The notes under the pieces are model-generated. The model worked only from the letters and a program-made list of their open reading frames with translations. It ran no database searches and was not told where the DNA came from. The position numbers and the translations under genes were made by a program. 64,000 nt of DNA from Agapetus fuscipes. Its lineage: Eukaryota; Arthropoda; Insecta; Trichoptera; Glossosomatidae. The stretch is taken from contig OX637343.1 of the NCBI GenBank assembly GCA_951799405.1, positions 5,890,001 through 5,954,000 of the forward strand, read 5' to 3'. Shown here piece by piece: positions 1 through 11,934 of this stretch. The stretch's first letter is position 1. Each line of letters starts with the position of its first letter.

Positions 1-480
1 TACATATTTGTCAAAACCAATTTCTTATTCGAAAACAGAGACAAGACCAATTTGCGGTAGCATTTTTGGGGACTGGAACGGATTGATAGCATATTGAAAT
101 AATATCAATGAAGAAAATTGTTTTGAAATACGAACAATTTGAAATACGAGCAAAGTTACGGAATGCATTTGACTCGTGTAAACGAGACTTCAACGGCCGG
201 CCGCATAAAAAAACATCCCCTCCACTCCGCAACCGGTCCACCCTTGTCCCCGCACTTCAGAGAAACATGCCCGCCCGTCCCACGTCGCACGCACAACACG
301 TGTCATGAAAAAAAAACGACAGTGACGGTCTATCCGTATAGGCAAATACACACCCGAGGTGGGCAACTTAAGGTATAATTTCAACTAATGGGTCGATCCC
401 TCCGTTTGAGAAGAATTGAAAAATGACGGGAGAAATTGAGAGAGGTGTGTGTAACGGAAAGCAATGGTAAATGTGATATG
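1..480. other. Upstream DNA, nothing recognised
   Basis: No coding or repeat signal that I can support. Short open frames on both strands lack codon character. Confidence 0.5.
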
Positions 481-960
481 AGAATTTGCAAGAAACAAGC
501 GGTCAGCGATGGATTTGAGAATGTCGTTACACAATTACATTGTTACTAACATTGATGTATGGGAGTGAAGCATGAACTGCGAATGACGGCAAAATGAGTA
601 AGGCATGTGGGAATAAACCACTTATGGAATATGACCGGGAAACCCTCAAGAGAGACGAATATATGAAAGGCAAATGCAAGTTGAAAGACGATTTTAAAGC
701 AAAGGTACAAAATATTGTGATAGGATGGTTTGGACACGCAAGAAGAATAGAAAATGAAAGATAAAATCCCACAAAGTTTATATACAGAGGAAATATAAAC
801 GGAGTAAAAGCTAATGTAAAAGAAGAAGATGTATGAAAAAAAAATGTGATGGATGTGAAATAATTAGAAGAGGTATGCTCGGATAGGAAAATAATGGAGG
901 CAGCCCTGCAGAGGCTCTGGCCACCCCTAACGGAATAGCGACAGAGTTGCAGTTACGGTG
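480..960 (+). mobile_element. Decayed RTE-like LINE 3' fragment
   Basis: The stretch around 535-580 (TTGATGTATGGGAGTGAAGC) and the later bases match, with many indels, the reverse-transcriptase C-terminus seen intact at 37684-38556 (LMYGSEAW, RWFGHxERM). It ends in CCACCCCTAACGGAATAGCGACAGAGTTG, the shared 3' end of this family. Frame broken throughout. Confidence 0.75.
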
Positions 961-1289
961 TTTAATTTAATGTTCGACCAACTTCCTTAAGGCCCAAAGC
1001 TACAGGTATTTAACGCAATTAAACTGCGTACATCCCAAAATTCACCCCCTCCCCTTTATGCAGAAGAGATCGGTTGTAAATGGAACCCATTTACTCACAC
1101 AGGTAAGAGGTCAGCTCTTCGCCAACGACTTAACTGGACTAAGAAATTCCACTACATTTGAACCGAACACTTGCCGAAACAACAAAACTCAAAAGAAGAA
1201 GAAAAACTAAAGGTAGGGAGTACAAAGAAATCTAGTTGCTATATTGTAAATGCTACACTATAAATAGTGCAACCTCTTACCGCGCCAAT

Positions 1290-1530
1290 GTACGCGGCGA
1301 GCGTATCTCTACTAGTAAAGGGAACGGTCTCACGTCAACCCCAGTTAAAGTAAGGATTCCCGAGGGCTGGTTCTCATACCTTGAGAAGATCGAGTGAACA
1401 TTGCCGGTACGTTGTTTTGGTTTGAAATAAACCCTAAACAAGAATTTATTCGACACCCCCGATTGGATCAACTAAGGTCTCGGCACGGCACGCAAGCGTT
1501 CTACCAAGTGAGCTGTTCACCGGACAATTT
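1290..1530 (-). mobile_element. Diverged SINE, tRNA unit 2 body
   Basis: Reverse complement resembles the second tRNA-like unit and body of the composite SINE found at 9465-10790 (GAGAACCAGCCCTCGGGAA, the paired CTTTAACTG region, TTTATTTCAAACC). Boundaries are approximate. Confidence 0.6.
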
Positions 1531-1639
1531 ACTTGTAAATAAAAAGACGAGTGAGGGTGCATTCCACATATTAGGACACGCAAAAGCTCGCACATGTGGT
1601 TGACGCATGACAAGACCCCGCGCCGCGCCCCCCTCGTAA

Positions 1640-1875
1640 CGATCATTCCCGAGTCATTCGATCATTTAAGATTCCCATCAAATGAACTCCCTCAAGCAGA
1701 CACGCATAAGTTCGCGCTAACACATGCCGCATGTGAATCTACAATTCAAAACCCCAATCTCAAACGAACACAAGCCCTGCAACTTTCACCAACCCTCCCC
1801 GAAACAGGGGTGTCATTGACAAAGTGAACCACTTTCCACAGCATGGGTGGTCAGCCGCACACCAACCTATAAATC
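1640..1875 (-). repeat. Family B short interspersed repeat
   Basis: Copy of a ~240-bp repeat whose sense strand runs from CCTTGACTTATAGGTTGGTA through GTCACCCCTGTTTCAGGGAA and CATGCGGCATGTG to a CTTAGATTAGATTA tail. Here the strand shown carries the reverse complement, and the tail is missing. Confidence 0.8.
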
Positions 1876-4800
1876 ACAAAATGTATGTAAAGCAATTAGA
1901 AAAGAAGATGAAGCAAGGAGACAAGGAAAATATAACGTGGTATTTTTTTAATTAAATGTATAAATAGTACAGAATAAATAAACAGATTATCAAAATAACG
2001 GAAACAATAATTTCATAATACGTAAATAAGAAAAATGATGAAGTCGGAGTGAAATACTGTTATGCTAACTGTGAATGTTCTCCCTTGTGAACACTTGTTT
2101 AGGCCAGTATTTAATATTTATTTTATAAACGAACGAAATGAATACAAACGCCTCGAGTTCATTCACTCCCTTTTTATAGTTCATAAAAATTATGTAATAG
2201 AAGTGCACCAGATTTCGGTCACCAAACAACGAGAGCATTCTTTTCTTAAAAAAACAAAGGCAAACCTCAATTAGGTATTTCACTAAATTATGACTTTCAT
2301 GCACTCTAATCAATGCACAAAGGACATAAATCCCAAGACAAAGAACCCACACATTTCAATCTAAAACAGGCAGGTCCGCATCTCCTTGTTTCGGCGCCCC
2401 ACGTAAAAGACGAAGGCATTTACGAAGGAAATTATATTTAAGTTTGCATTTCATTTTATTTCGAATTTTTAGTTTTATTTGATTTTAAAATGTTTTCGTG
2501 ATATTTTAGTTTTAATCGCATTTAACTTTCCTTATTTTAAGCATTTGCTAAAATTCTTAAACAAAATTTTAGGATTTAATGTCTATTTTATTATTGTTGT
2601 TCTTTATACGTAACTGATGTTAAATTTGATTATAACGCGTTGTATTTTATTGTATTTTAACCGATAAAAATGTTTTGATTTTTAATGTAATTTATTTACG
2701 TTCTTTTAACATTTAACTTTATTTTGTTTTATTTCATTTACATTTGAATTTAACTTATTTTAAAGTTATTAACTCTGTCACGAAATTCTACTACCCGAGT
2801 ACCGGTTACGTTTTGTTTTGAAAATTTTGTCAGCGTCTTGATCCGCCTCTGGCTGCTGCAAGCCCAAAAGTCGTTAAATTTTACTGCCTTTCGTATTCGG
2901 TCAAACCTTAAAATTTAATGTCAAACAATAAAGCCCTTCAATGCTTCAATTTCTTGACAGGCCATATAAAAAAAGGTCTCACGGTTCTTTAAAACAATAC
3001 TCGCTGTGTTAGAAAAATAAACGTCTTGAAAGACTGTATGATTGTTGTAAAGATCACACGAATGGTATTCATTATTTTGAATCATTTAAATACAAAATTT
3101 AAGTAAAATTTTATTTCGAATTCAATGCACACATGTTTTCACCTCTTGTAAAACCATCATCCGACGTCATCGGCAACACTGAAAAGATTCCGCCTCCCCA
3201 TTTAATCCAGAGGAAATGAAGGGATCCATGGTCACGGCCCAGCTTAAATGAAACCGACCTATGGAAAAACTCCCTTCGGAGGACGGAATAATCCTTCTTC
3301 ACGGTTCAACTGGAGTGAACCGGTCAATTCACTCTTAGGTGAAAATTATAAGATTATGGCCAATAATCTTTATGCATTTGTGTGATCGTCTATTTAGTGG
3401 CTATGACCCCTCGATGTGCGATAGGTAGAAACAGAACGTTGTGTCATTTTTTGTTTTACTGTCTCAAAACCTACCTTTGTAGTGGACCCAAATTCTTTAA
3501 TGATGGTGAGGATGAATACAGATGTGCCTAGCTTAATAATATTTTAATTAATTTAATTAACTAGCCCAAAGGTTACAATGCCGAATTATGCACGATTTTG
3601 CATTCGCGTAGTAGCGTGTTCGATTTTATTTCTGACAAAATTTCCGCGAGATTCGTTTATTTAAAATCTGACGCCAGTTAATGCAGATGAATTTATTTCA
3701 AAGACAAGTACAATAATAACAGCTCAATTAAACAGGAAATAATCAAACATCAATTGAATAATAGTTATTTGGTTAGTATTGTTTTAGCAAAATTAAAGAG
3801 AATATGGTTTGATCTTTTCTGCTTCTTTCTCTCTCCCTGCGCCGTAGTTCCAACCAGCGGTTGTAAACATTTCTCGCCCCAAGATCACTTACCTTTCGTG
3901 GATTCTCTTTGCTGTGGAAGAATTTCATTAGTGTGTTTTAGGAAGGGATTGATTTTAATAACTGGTACGACAAACCGGCCCAGTAGAAGATGACTCCCTT
4001 CACCCCAGCTTCCTTGTAAATGGGATTCCTCATTTGCTCATAAGCAAGAGAGACCCAAAATCGAAGAAAGCTCATCTTCCTCTTTCCTCCAAGAATTTAA
4101 CAGGTTGGCCCCACGGCCTGGTCCTTTCAGACCACGGGAAGGATATTTTAGAAGGGACTGGCCCTAACCTTACTCCGCGTCATGAAATAACCGAACGCCA
4201 AAAACAATGAATGGAGACTTTTTAAAACTCGAACGCCATGTCGAGGCTCGCACTGTATTTTGGTGTCAGAATCCAGCAGGAACTAGGTGTTGTGATGTTG
4301 GAATGACGTCAGTTGACTCCAGCCCATAACAGAGGAACAATGGAAGCTATATCCAAGTCATGATACAAGTCTGGTAGTAACCTCGTCCCTCGTTCAGTGA
4401 TGATGTTGAGGACGCAGATAACCATGGCCGAAGGAGAGGTCAAGCTATGAACCAAAGGAAACATAGGACGTGCTCCGGAGCATGGCTCCTTGTCAGTCAA
4501 CATTGGATTTATAGTTTTGATGGAAAGTTTTGGAAGCCGAAAGCTTTCACTTCCAACACAATGCGAACTCCTTCATAGCAGCAAAGAACCGTTAGGTTCA
4601 GGTATTTCAGATATTAAGCAAACAGCGTTCAATTCTTTCTGACACAGGTGTTCTGTGAGAGAGAAGGTGTGTTTGTTAGTAACTGCAAGGCTGTGGAAAA
4701 AGACAACAATTTATAAGCATTTCAGGACATTTGCGCCCCTTGATTGAAAGCTATGTTGAATTCACCCCTTTTGACCTGAAAGACAAACATTTTATTTACA

Positions 4801-5630
4801 GTACAAAATGTAATTTTCAAGATCGGAGTACTCGGCGACAGCAGTCTCTCGGACTGAAACATAGGCAACAAATCATTTCCAAAATGTGAAGATTGAATAC
4901 ATTTTAGAACGCAAGTTAATTAGATTAGTTTAGTGTGTTAGAAAATAATTTGAAATCTCTCATCCTTCTGCGAAGCAGCTCAGCAAACTATGTGTTTACG
5001 CGAATTAATGGATTTTATTATTAAATAATTAAATGCGCCTTCCCGATCAGCAACCACTGGGTTAATTTTATTTAATCCAAAATTCAATCGAAAAGTTATT
5101 TTTACGTTCGAAAGTTTGAGAATCACTGCGATTTACGGAATTACTTATTTAGCATACTTTTAGTTTTAGACAGACACATGAAAAATACACTCCCGGAATA
5201 TTATGTCGGCAGATATCTTATTATTATTAAAACCACGTAAATACTTATTCTCCCTTAAATTCCGAACGAACGATTCGCGGCGTCTTTATTAAGAGAAAAA
5301 TCTTTTTAGTCTATTTAAATTATCTTCCGAATTAAAACCCGATTTTAATTTAAATATTTTGTTTCGAATTTGTTTAGCTCAGATTTCAGATCATATAAAC
5401 CCGTGCTTCCCGATTGACTGTCTCGACCCGAATCCCCATTCCTCTCTCCTGGTCCAGGACTCACTCCCAGTTTGACTTGCATTCCCCCACCAGGAGGTGC
5501 AATCAGGCCATAGGAAAAAATACGTATGGACAAGAAAAACTCTTCCTACGCAAATGTGATACGCCCACATACATAGGAGCTTCAATTATTTAATTTTATA
5601 TTTGATGAAAAGCTTGGATCATCACAACTT
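1876..5630. other. AT-rich DNA without a recognised feature
   Basis: Long AT-rich stretches (notably 2430-2780) and some GC-mixed unique sequence (3110-3330, 3980-4500). I see no extended open frame with coding character, and no terminal repeats that I can delimit. Confidence 0.5.
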
Positions 5631-5631
5631 G

Positions 5632-5790
5632 TAGGTTGGAATTACGGTCGTTTGACATATTATTTACAATAATAATAACTACACAGTTAAAATTTATTAA
5701 TCGGATATTAGACGAACCGTTATAAGAGAACTTACATTATTCTCGACGTTTTGTTAGCGACGTAGCTAACGTCTTCAGGAGACACCCTCC
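5632..5790 (-). mobile_element. Penelope-like terminal repeat fragment with hairpin
   Basis: Reverse complement contains CCTGAAGACGTTAGC, a loop, GCTAACAAAACGTCGAGAA, then sequence through AACGGTTCGTCTAATATCCG. The same unit occurs at 13996-14142, so the family is real. The hairpin resembles a hammerhead-type core (CTGANGA, stem, GAAA), here with GAAA mutated to AAAA. Assignment to Penelope-like elements is inference. Confidence 0.5.
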
Positions 5791-5828
5791 CTGCACGACG
5801 ACTGAGGATGAACTCATCCTGATGAGAT

Positions 5829-5998
5829 ATTCTGCTAAATTCCTTACAACCTTAAGGCGACGAGCTGGCGATTCGTGTCCAAAACAAGTCGGGAGCGCTA
5901 GCGCTTGCGAAAGAACTCCATAGATAAAAAATCACAGTACATCTTATTTTTGGATACGAATCGTCAGCTCGCCGCCTTAGGCAAGGAATTAGCAGAAT
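5829..5998. repeat. Imperfect inverted repeat, ~55-bp arms
   Basis: Left arm 5829-5884 (ATTCTGCTAAATTCC to GATTCGTGTCCAAAA) pairs with the reverse complement of 5944-5998. The spacer is ~60 bp. It could be a foldback MITE. No target-site duplication is evident. Confidence 0.85.
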
Positions 5999-6663
5999 AG
6001 CGCTTCTGGGCATGTATTAAATGCATGCATATTTTTTTAAAACGTAAATCTGTACCTTAGACGTCGTTCTACCAATTTCTACAAAATATACTAAATATTA
6101 TGTAAGTAATATAACATTATTAATTATTAGGCTCATCCATTATTACAGCAAGAGGGGGAGGGGGGGTCATTAGATAATGACTATAGGATGATTGTAAGGG
6201 GGAGGGTCGAAAATCGGCCATAATCGATGACGTAATTTATGGACTATGAATATGAATCTAAGGTACAGAAATATATCTTTTCAACTTGGATTATAGATCC
6301 ACACATCTGGGACGCGGTGAACAAACTGTTGTTTTGGACACGTAAGCGTGGAGGCATATTTGGTTTGCCGGTGGATCGATGCGAAATCTTTCCGGGCGCG
6401 TTTTGCACATTTGGCACAGAGACACAGGCAGCCGCCTTTCCCCCAGCTCCCCCAGCTCTTCCTCCTGCAGCTCTCTGACTTATGCATGCGCCTCCCAAAT
6501 CCAAATCCCACGCGCCGGCTCTCAATCTGGGGGGGATGGGGGCAGTGAAGGATCTCGACAGTAGTTCAAGGCTTATACGGACGACTGATGATGCTGGAGA
6601 TGTGCTTTCCGGGTGTTCACGATTCTGGTGGTCGCTGGTCACAATATCAATTCATCCGTCTTC

Positions 6664-7165
6664 TGACCGGTCCGTGGTTCAGTGGTAACACTTCGGACTC
6701 TGAATGGGAAGGTTGTGGGTTCGAATTTCGGCGGAGCTCAAAAAATATACCATTTATCTTTTCAAATTTGCTCTCCGCTGGGTTGAAAAATTCATAAACC
6801 TTTACCAATGACCGGCCACCAAAGGTCCGTCCAGCCTTACAGCAACTGGGTCTTGCTTGATAATTGGCGCTTTGTAGCGACGACGACCAAGCTCGTAAAA
6901 AGGTCTATGGCTCAATTGATAGAATGCTTGCATTCCATGCCGAGAGCAAGGGATCGATCTCAAGGTTTATTCTGCCGCCTTTACGAGAAATGAGAACCAG
7001 CCCCCCCTGGGAGCTAGGAGCCCCCACTTAAACTAAAAGTGGTTGGTGTGAGGCCAGCCCCCTTACCCGTAAAAATAAATAGGTCCCGAATCGCCACATG
7101 CGACCCCCTCGGGGATAACGCAGGCAAGAAGTTACACCATATGTGTAGCTTAGTTGCGTTTTGCG
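6664..7165 (+). mobile_element. Composite SINE with two tRNA-like units
   Basis: Unit 1 starts GACCGGTCCGTGGTTCAGTG with an A-box-like stretch and a B-box GGGTTCGAAT at 6717. Its body runs to CCAAGCTCGTAAAAAGG. Unit 2 follows at ~6903 (GGCTCAATTGATAGAATGC). The shared tail ends GTCCCGAATCGCCACATGCG and TAGCTTAGTTGCG. Pol III promoters in tandem are inferred from these boxes. Confidence 0.88.
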
Positions 7166-7438
7166 TCTTGAATTTTTTGAATGTTGGGGATTCTATCTCG
7201 ATGCTTTCAAGTGTTCTAGAACTTTCGTTGGTAGTTTGAGATTAGAGCAATTTGCAGACAAAGACAGATCCTGATCATGCTGCACTTTTATTTCGATAAT
7301 GTACAAGTTAACAACGATGGTCTTGGTCTAATATTCGACAATAAAATAACAAAATTACAACTAGAATTCAGCTTAAATACTATCCAAAAGGATCTAAATG
7401 AATCATCAATTCATCGTCGTCTTAGCCAACGCGTTCAG

Positions 7439-7679
7439 TACCCTTAGTATGAGTTGCAAAACTTGAGAAAAGTAAAGTTTACGGAAGTATTAAAGAGTGA
7501 TTACCTACCCCCAAAATCTGCCGTTTGTTTCTTACACTTTATGGTCTTAGCAAAAGAGTTACAGTGATGAAGAAAATCAAGTCCAAACAAACGAAAACGG
7601 CAGATTTTGAGAAAAATCACTTTTTAATACTTTCCGTAAACTTTACTTTTCTCATGTTTTGCAACTCGTACTAAGGGTA
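7439..7679. mobile_element. MITE with ~90-bp terminal inverted repeats
   Basis: Left arm from CCCTTAGTATGAGTTGCAAA matches the reverse complement of the right arm ending TTTGCAACTCGTACTAAGGG, with few mismatches for ~90 bp. Flanks read CAGTA and TACAG. This fits a TA target duplication (Tc1/mariner type) or a 3-bp CAG duplication. Confidence 0.85.
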
Positions 7680-8329
7680 CAGGAGACACTTTTGTTGTGC
7701 GTCCATCAAAAGAATGAACTAATTTTCCTCGGCGTGTCGTGTATTGCGAACCTCTGTGTGTTTTCCTTGTTACAATGCCAGATTGATATTTTCGCGAGGC
7801 GCGCCCCCCCACAGGGCGCTCGAGTATTCCGTTTGCCAAGAAAACAATGCCGAATTCAATTACCGGATCCCCCCCGCCAACGTGCGTTACAATTTTATGG
7901 GCCCCATCTTCGCTCACGTTCCGGCCTCCAAAAAAATACGCCCTGTATTTAAAACTGTTCTCCTTTGACAGTCTACCGTTCTATTGTTATTGTAATTACA
8001 AGAAATGATTTGAAAAGTAATTAGTTCTTTAGAGGGAAAATAAATATATTTTTATTATTATTTTTAAATATGAATAAGTTACGTAAAAGGTTTTCGAAGA
8101 ATAATTTTGCGTCAGCGGAGCCAAAACAAAATTGAAGAATTTGCCAAATATTTTATATTTATTATTCATGTCATTTGTCATTTTTCGAAGCATATACAAA
8201 TTTTTATTAAATTTTTTTCTCAAATCATTTTTCCTTACCAGAATCTAAAGAATCACTCTGTATACTCAAAACTCGATTTTTTGTCACTTTCGCTCACAGA
8301 ATTTCTATCTTGACTTATAAATTCGTATG

Positions 8330-8440
8330 AGGCTAACCTCTCATACTGTACAAAATTGTTCACTTACCTACCTGAAACAGGGGTGACATTGGATAAGTGA
8401 ACCATTTTTTACAGTATGGGAGGTCAGCCTCAATACAATA
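8330..8440 (-). repeat. Family B partial copy
   Basis: Contains CCTGAAACAGGGGTGACATTGG and AAGTGAACCATTTTTTACAG, the antisense of family B, cut short by the hAT-like element beginning at 8448. Confidence 0.75.
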
Positions 8441-8447
8441 TATTAGC

Positions 8448-8970
8448 CAGGCGCGTGCATGCATAGGGTATAGGCAAATACATTTCAGGACGAAATTTTT
8501 CTCCCACTCCTTTAAAATAACTCATTTGAAATTGACTGAAGTGATTTAAAAAAAACAAAAAAATTAGGCTGATTTATTTGGTGAGCGCTGTTTTTGTGTG
8601 TATCACACCTCAAGAGCCCTCTCCGAGCTCGGTCGTCGCTGTAGAAAGCGCCAATTCTCAAGCAAGACCCAGTTGTTGTAAGGCTGGATGGACCCTTTGA
8701 TGACCGGTCTTTGGTAAAGGTTTATGAATTTTTCAACCCAGCGAAGAGCAAATTTGAAAATATAAATGGTATATTTTTTGTGCTCCGCCGGGATTCGAAC
8801 CCACGACCTTCCAGTTACGAGTCCGAAGTGTTACCACCTGGACTACAGACCGGTCAATGATGGTTCCAATCAAACCTTTATTTTTAATTTTAAATCTCAA
8901 TATCAGGCAGTTTCCACCATATATTGCCTACCTGTTAGGCGCATGTGCCTGTATGGGATGCACGCCGCTG
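8448..8970 (+). mobile_element. hAT-like nonautonomous element, interrupted by a SINE
   Basis: Ends are CAGGCGCGTGCAT and ATGCACGCCGCTG. Flanking 8-mers ATATTAGC (8440-8447) and CTATTAGC (8971-8978) form an 8-bp target duplication with one mismatch, as expected for hAT elements. The copy at 47302-47515 lacks the internal SINE and gives the empty site. Confidence 0.85.
8570..8856 (-). mobile_element. SINE unit 1 with tail type III, nested in hAT-like element
   Basis: Antisense copy: GTGCTCCGCCGGGATTCGAA is the B-box end, and the 3' end reads (sense) GAGGTGTGATACACACAAAA then ACAGCGCTCACCAAATAAAT. The same tail occurs at 16275-16560 and 53705-53960. Confidence 0.88.
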
Positions 8971-9174
8971 CTATTAGCGAACGATCACTATGTTCACTTG
9001 TGAAGTGTTGGTTTTGAAAGTACTCATTCAGGGATTTGTTGTGTTTTTTGTCACATCACTTTTAAAAGGTGTCGTGCCATGAAAAAAACACATTGGTACA
9101 TATTAATATGGTTTATATCGATACCTTCAAGGTAAAACTGAATAAGTGCTTTCAATATGGTATCGTCGTTGACA

Positions 9175-9375
9175 AAAGCATGCCGCATGCCCACAAACAG
9201 ACACGTGTAAGTTCTCGCTTACAAATGCTGCATGTGTACTTAGAAATTGAAATCCAAACTTCAAATTAACATACACCCTGCAACTTTGGCTGAACTTTCC
9301 TGAAATAAGGGGTAACATTGGCAAAGTGAACCGTTTTTTATAGTATTTGTGGTCAACCTCATACCACCGTATAAG
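9175..9375 (-). repeat. Family B copy
   Basis: Antisense copy containing GCCCACAAACAGACACGTGT and AACATTGGCAAAGTGAACCG. It ends near TATAAGTCAA without the GATTA tail. Confidence 0.85.
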
Positions 9376-9887
9376 TCAATGTGCGCTTCCTTATAATTAG
9401 TTCACTTACTATGAGAAGCTACTTCCAATAAAGTGATCCACGAATTCTCAAATCAGTTTCTCAATAGACCGATCCGTAGTCTAGTGGTTAACACCTCTTT
9501 CTGACTCGTAAATGGAAGGTTGTGGGTTCGAATCCCGGCGAAGCACAAAAAAATACCATTCATATTTTTAAATTTGCTCTACGCTGGGTGAAAAATTCAT
9601 AAACCTACCAAAGACCGGTCATCAAAAGGTCCATCCAGCCTTGCAGTAACTGGGTCTTGCTTGAGAATTGGCGCTTTGTAGCGACGACCAAGCTCGTAAA
9701 AAGTACGATCGATAGCTCAGTTGGTAGAATGCTTGCATTCAATGCCGAGAGCAAGGGTTAGATCCCCACCGAGGGTACGAGTATCAGAAATGATTTCCCG
9801 TTTCGGTGTCTTATTTGAAACCCATAATAAATACCGGCAAGGTGTACTCAGCCTTCACAAGAAATGAGAACCATCCCCCCCCGGGAG

Positions 9888-10642
9888 GCGTGTTCCCATT
9901 CCACAACGCAAAACGAATCTTCACTCACACATGCACACGGAAGTATTGCAGATGAGTGAACCTAGCTGAAAACCAACTGTTATCAAATAGCTATATACTG
10001 GCACACAAGCAATTTAATGCACATACACAGTTATCTATAATAATCTATAATCTAAGTTGCAAGGATATATTCATTCAAAGCTCTCAGATGTATGCCCACA
10101 AACAAACACATGTAGTTCGCGCTTACAAATGCTGATTGTGTACTTACAAATAAAATTCAAACCTCAAATGAACATAAGCCCCACAACTTTTGCCGACCTA
10201 CCCTGAAACAGGGGGGACACTGGCAAAGTGAACCATTTTTTACAGTATGGGTGGTCAGCCTTATACCAACCTATAAGTCAAGGAATATGAATAATAAATT
10301 ACATTTAAATATAAAAATAACAAAACCTTAAAAAGAAATCTATAGGTACAAAAAAAGTCAAAAAACAGTTATGAGTGTTGAAAATTGATAAATAAGACAG
10401 CTGGATTACATTTAATGAAAAGTTGAAGTTTTTTTTATTTAATTTCTATATAAATGACTCTTGAAAATGACGACAGTCGAAAGTACTCGAGGATAAAATA
10501 ACAAACATTAAAAAAAGAAAAATATAATAATAAACAATGCGTAATACCTACCATTGCTGTACGTATTTAACATAATTATGGCAAAACTTCCGTGTGCATG
10601 TGTGAGTGAACATTCGTTTTGCGTTGTGGAATGGGAACACGC
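9888..10642. mobile_element. Mutator-like nonautonomous element, 57-bp TIRs, 9-bp TSD
   Basis: The ends GCGTGTTCCCATTCCACAAC and its reverse complement continue as inverted repeats for ~57 bp with one mismatch. The 9-mer CCCCGGGAG is duplicated at 9879-9887 and 10643-10651, and joining across it restores the SINE consensus. A 9-bp duplication with long TIRs is the pattern of MULEs. No transposase is present. A family B copy sits inside at 10085-10285. Confidence 0.9.
10085..10285 (-). repeat. Family B copy inside the Mutator-like element
   Basis: Antisense copy with CCTGAAACAGGGGGGACACTGG and TATGGGTGGTCAGCCTTATA, ending at TATAAGTCAAGGAA. Confidence 0.85.
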
Positions 10643-11104
10643 CCCCGGGAGCTGGGAAAACTCTAATTCAACTGAAAGTGGTTGATGTCTTACCCGTAAA
10701 AATAAATAGGTCCCGAATCGCCACATGCGACCCCTTCGGGGATAACGCAAGCAAGAAGTTACACTATACGTGTAGTTTAGAAGTTGCAAAAAGTTCACTT
10801 ACTAAGAGAAGTTACTCCCAATAAAGTTTTTTACCCACGATTTATTAAATCAGTAAATCGGAACTTATTTAGTTTTACCTTTAAGGTGGCGATACTATTG
10901 CACGCACGCAGGCAGCGCTTTTTGTCACGAGAGCCTTTGTGTGCCTACTACCTAGAGAGTGCGGCGCGTGCATGCTCGCTTTTGCCTACGGAAACCATTG
11001 CGGGGGTGACACGCGAAACGCATTTTTATTTAGACATTTCAAAATAACATTTTTTAATACGAGTACTTTGACGACGCCAATCCATTATTTTATGGGCTAT
11101 CTAT

Positions 11105-11345
11105 CTAAATCTAAGTTGCAAAGATATATCTCATTTGAGATTCATATTAAATGCATTCCCACAAGCAGACACGCATAATTTCGCGCTAACACATGCCGCA
11201 TGTGGACCTACAATATAAAAACCCAATCTGAAATGAACATACACCTTGCAACTCTTGCCAACCTTCCCTGAAACAGGGGTGACATTGGCAAAGTGAACCA
11301 CCTTCTAACAGTATGGGTGGCCAGCCTCATACCAATCCTTACCTG
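11105..11345 (-). repeat. Family B copy
   Basis: Antisense copy from the ATCTAAATCTAAGTTGCAAAG tail side to CAGCCTCATACCAATCC. Well preserved (GCATTCCCACAAGCAGACAC, CAACCTTCCCTGAAACAGGG). Confidence 0.88.
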
Positions 11346-11556
11346 TAAAAATAAATACGTTCCACTCGCCACTTGCTACCCCCGCGGGGAACACGCTGCA
11401 ATAAGTTATAAAATATGTGTAGCTTTAGTAACGTAACGTAACGAGCTGTCAGCGGGCCTTTATTGTGACCGAATTGTCGTTAACTGAAAAGTCGTAGCTA
11501 CAAACTATCTTGTCACCGAGTTGTCTGTGACATAATTGTCGTTGACCGAGCTCGTA

Positions 11557-11755
11557 TAGGACAGGCTGAAGTCCTGTGCGGGAGACCCCTTAGATTTTAG
11601 AGACTCTAGGGGTCTATGACACGTATTGCGAGTGCCGCTAAGGTTTTGTTTGCGAGCTTGGTCGTCGCTACAAAGCGCCAATACTCGAGCAAGATCCAGT
11701 TGCTGTAAGGCTGGATGGACCTTTAGTGACCGGTCTTTGGTAAAGGTGTACGATT
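11557..11755 (-). mobile_element. SINE unit 1 fragment with LINE-type 3' end (tail I)
   Basis: Antisense: the tail reads GTGCGGGAGACCCCTTAGAT and AGACTCTAGGGGTCTATGAC, followed by GAGCTTGGTCGTCGCTACAA and the body. Tail I equals the 3' end of the LINE at 32715-33075. The head is displaced by unrelated sequence (11760-11890). Confidence 0.82.
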
Positions 11756-11934
11756 TTTTTTACCCTGTTGATTTTTTTGGATAGATGGTTGATTAAAACA
11801 CCATTTATTTGAACAATGACGATATATTTGTAGCAAAGAGAACCAGAGACAATAATATTTTTTCTGTACAGTAGTGATGTGCCTACTTGTAACTAAATGC
11901 GCGGTTCTCAGCATACCCAGCGAAGAGCATATTT

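Larger units (their letters stand above)
9465..10790 (+). mobile_element. Composite two-tRNA SINE split by a Mutator-like element
   Basis: SINE sequence runs 9465-9887 and resumes 10652-10790. It has unit 1 head (TCCGTAGTCTAGTGGTTAAC, B-box GGGTTCGAATCCC), unit 2 head (ATAGCTCAGTTGGTAGAATG) at ~9712, then the common tail with TAAAAATAAATAGGTCCCGA. This is the best full-length copy, about 560 bp without the insert. Confidence 0.9.

Noticed and set aside
6120..6240. G-rich stretch as a G-quadruplex or promoter element
   Set aside because: GGGGGAGGGGGGG occurs with no downstream transcript start or exon; no supporting context.
9708..9782. Functional tRNA gene (A- and B-box present)
   Set aside because: No cloverleaf closes. 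It is the second head of the composite SINE, repeated many times with the same non-tRNA body.
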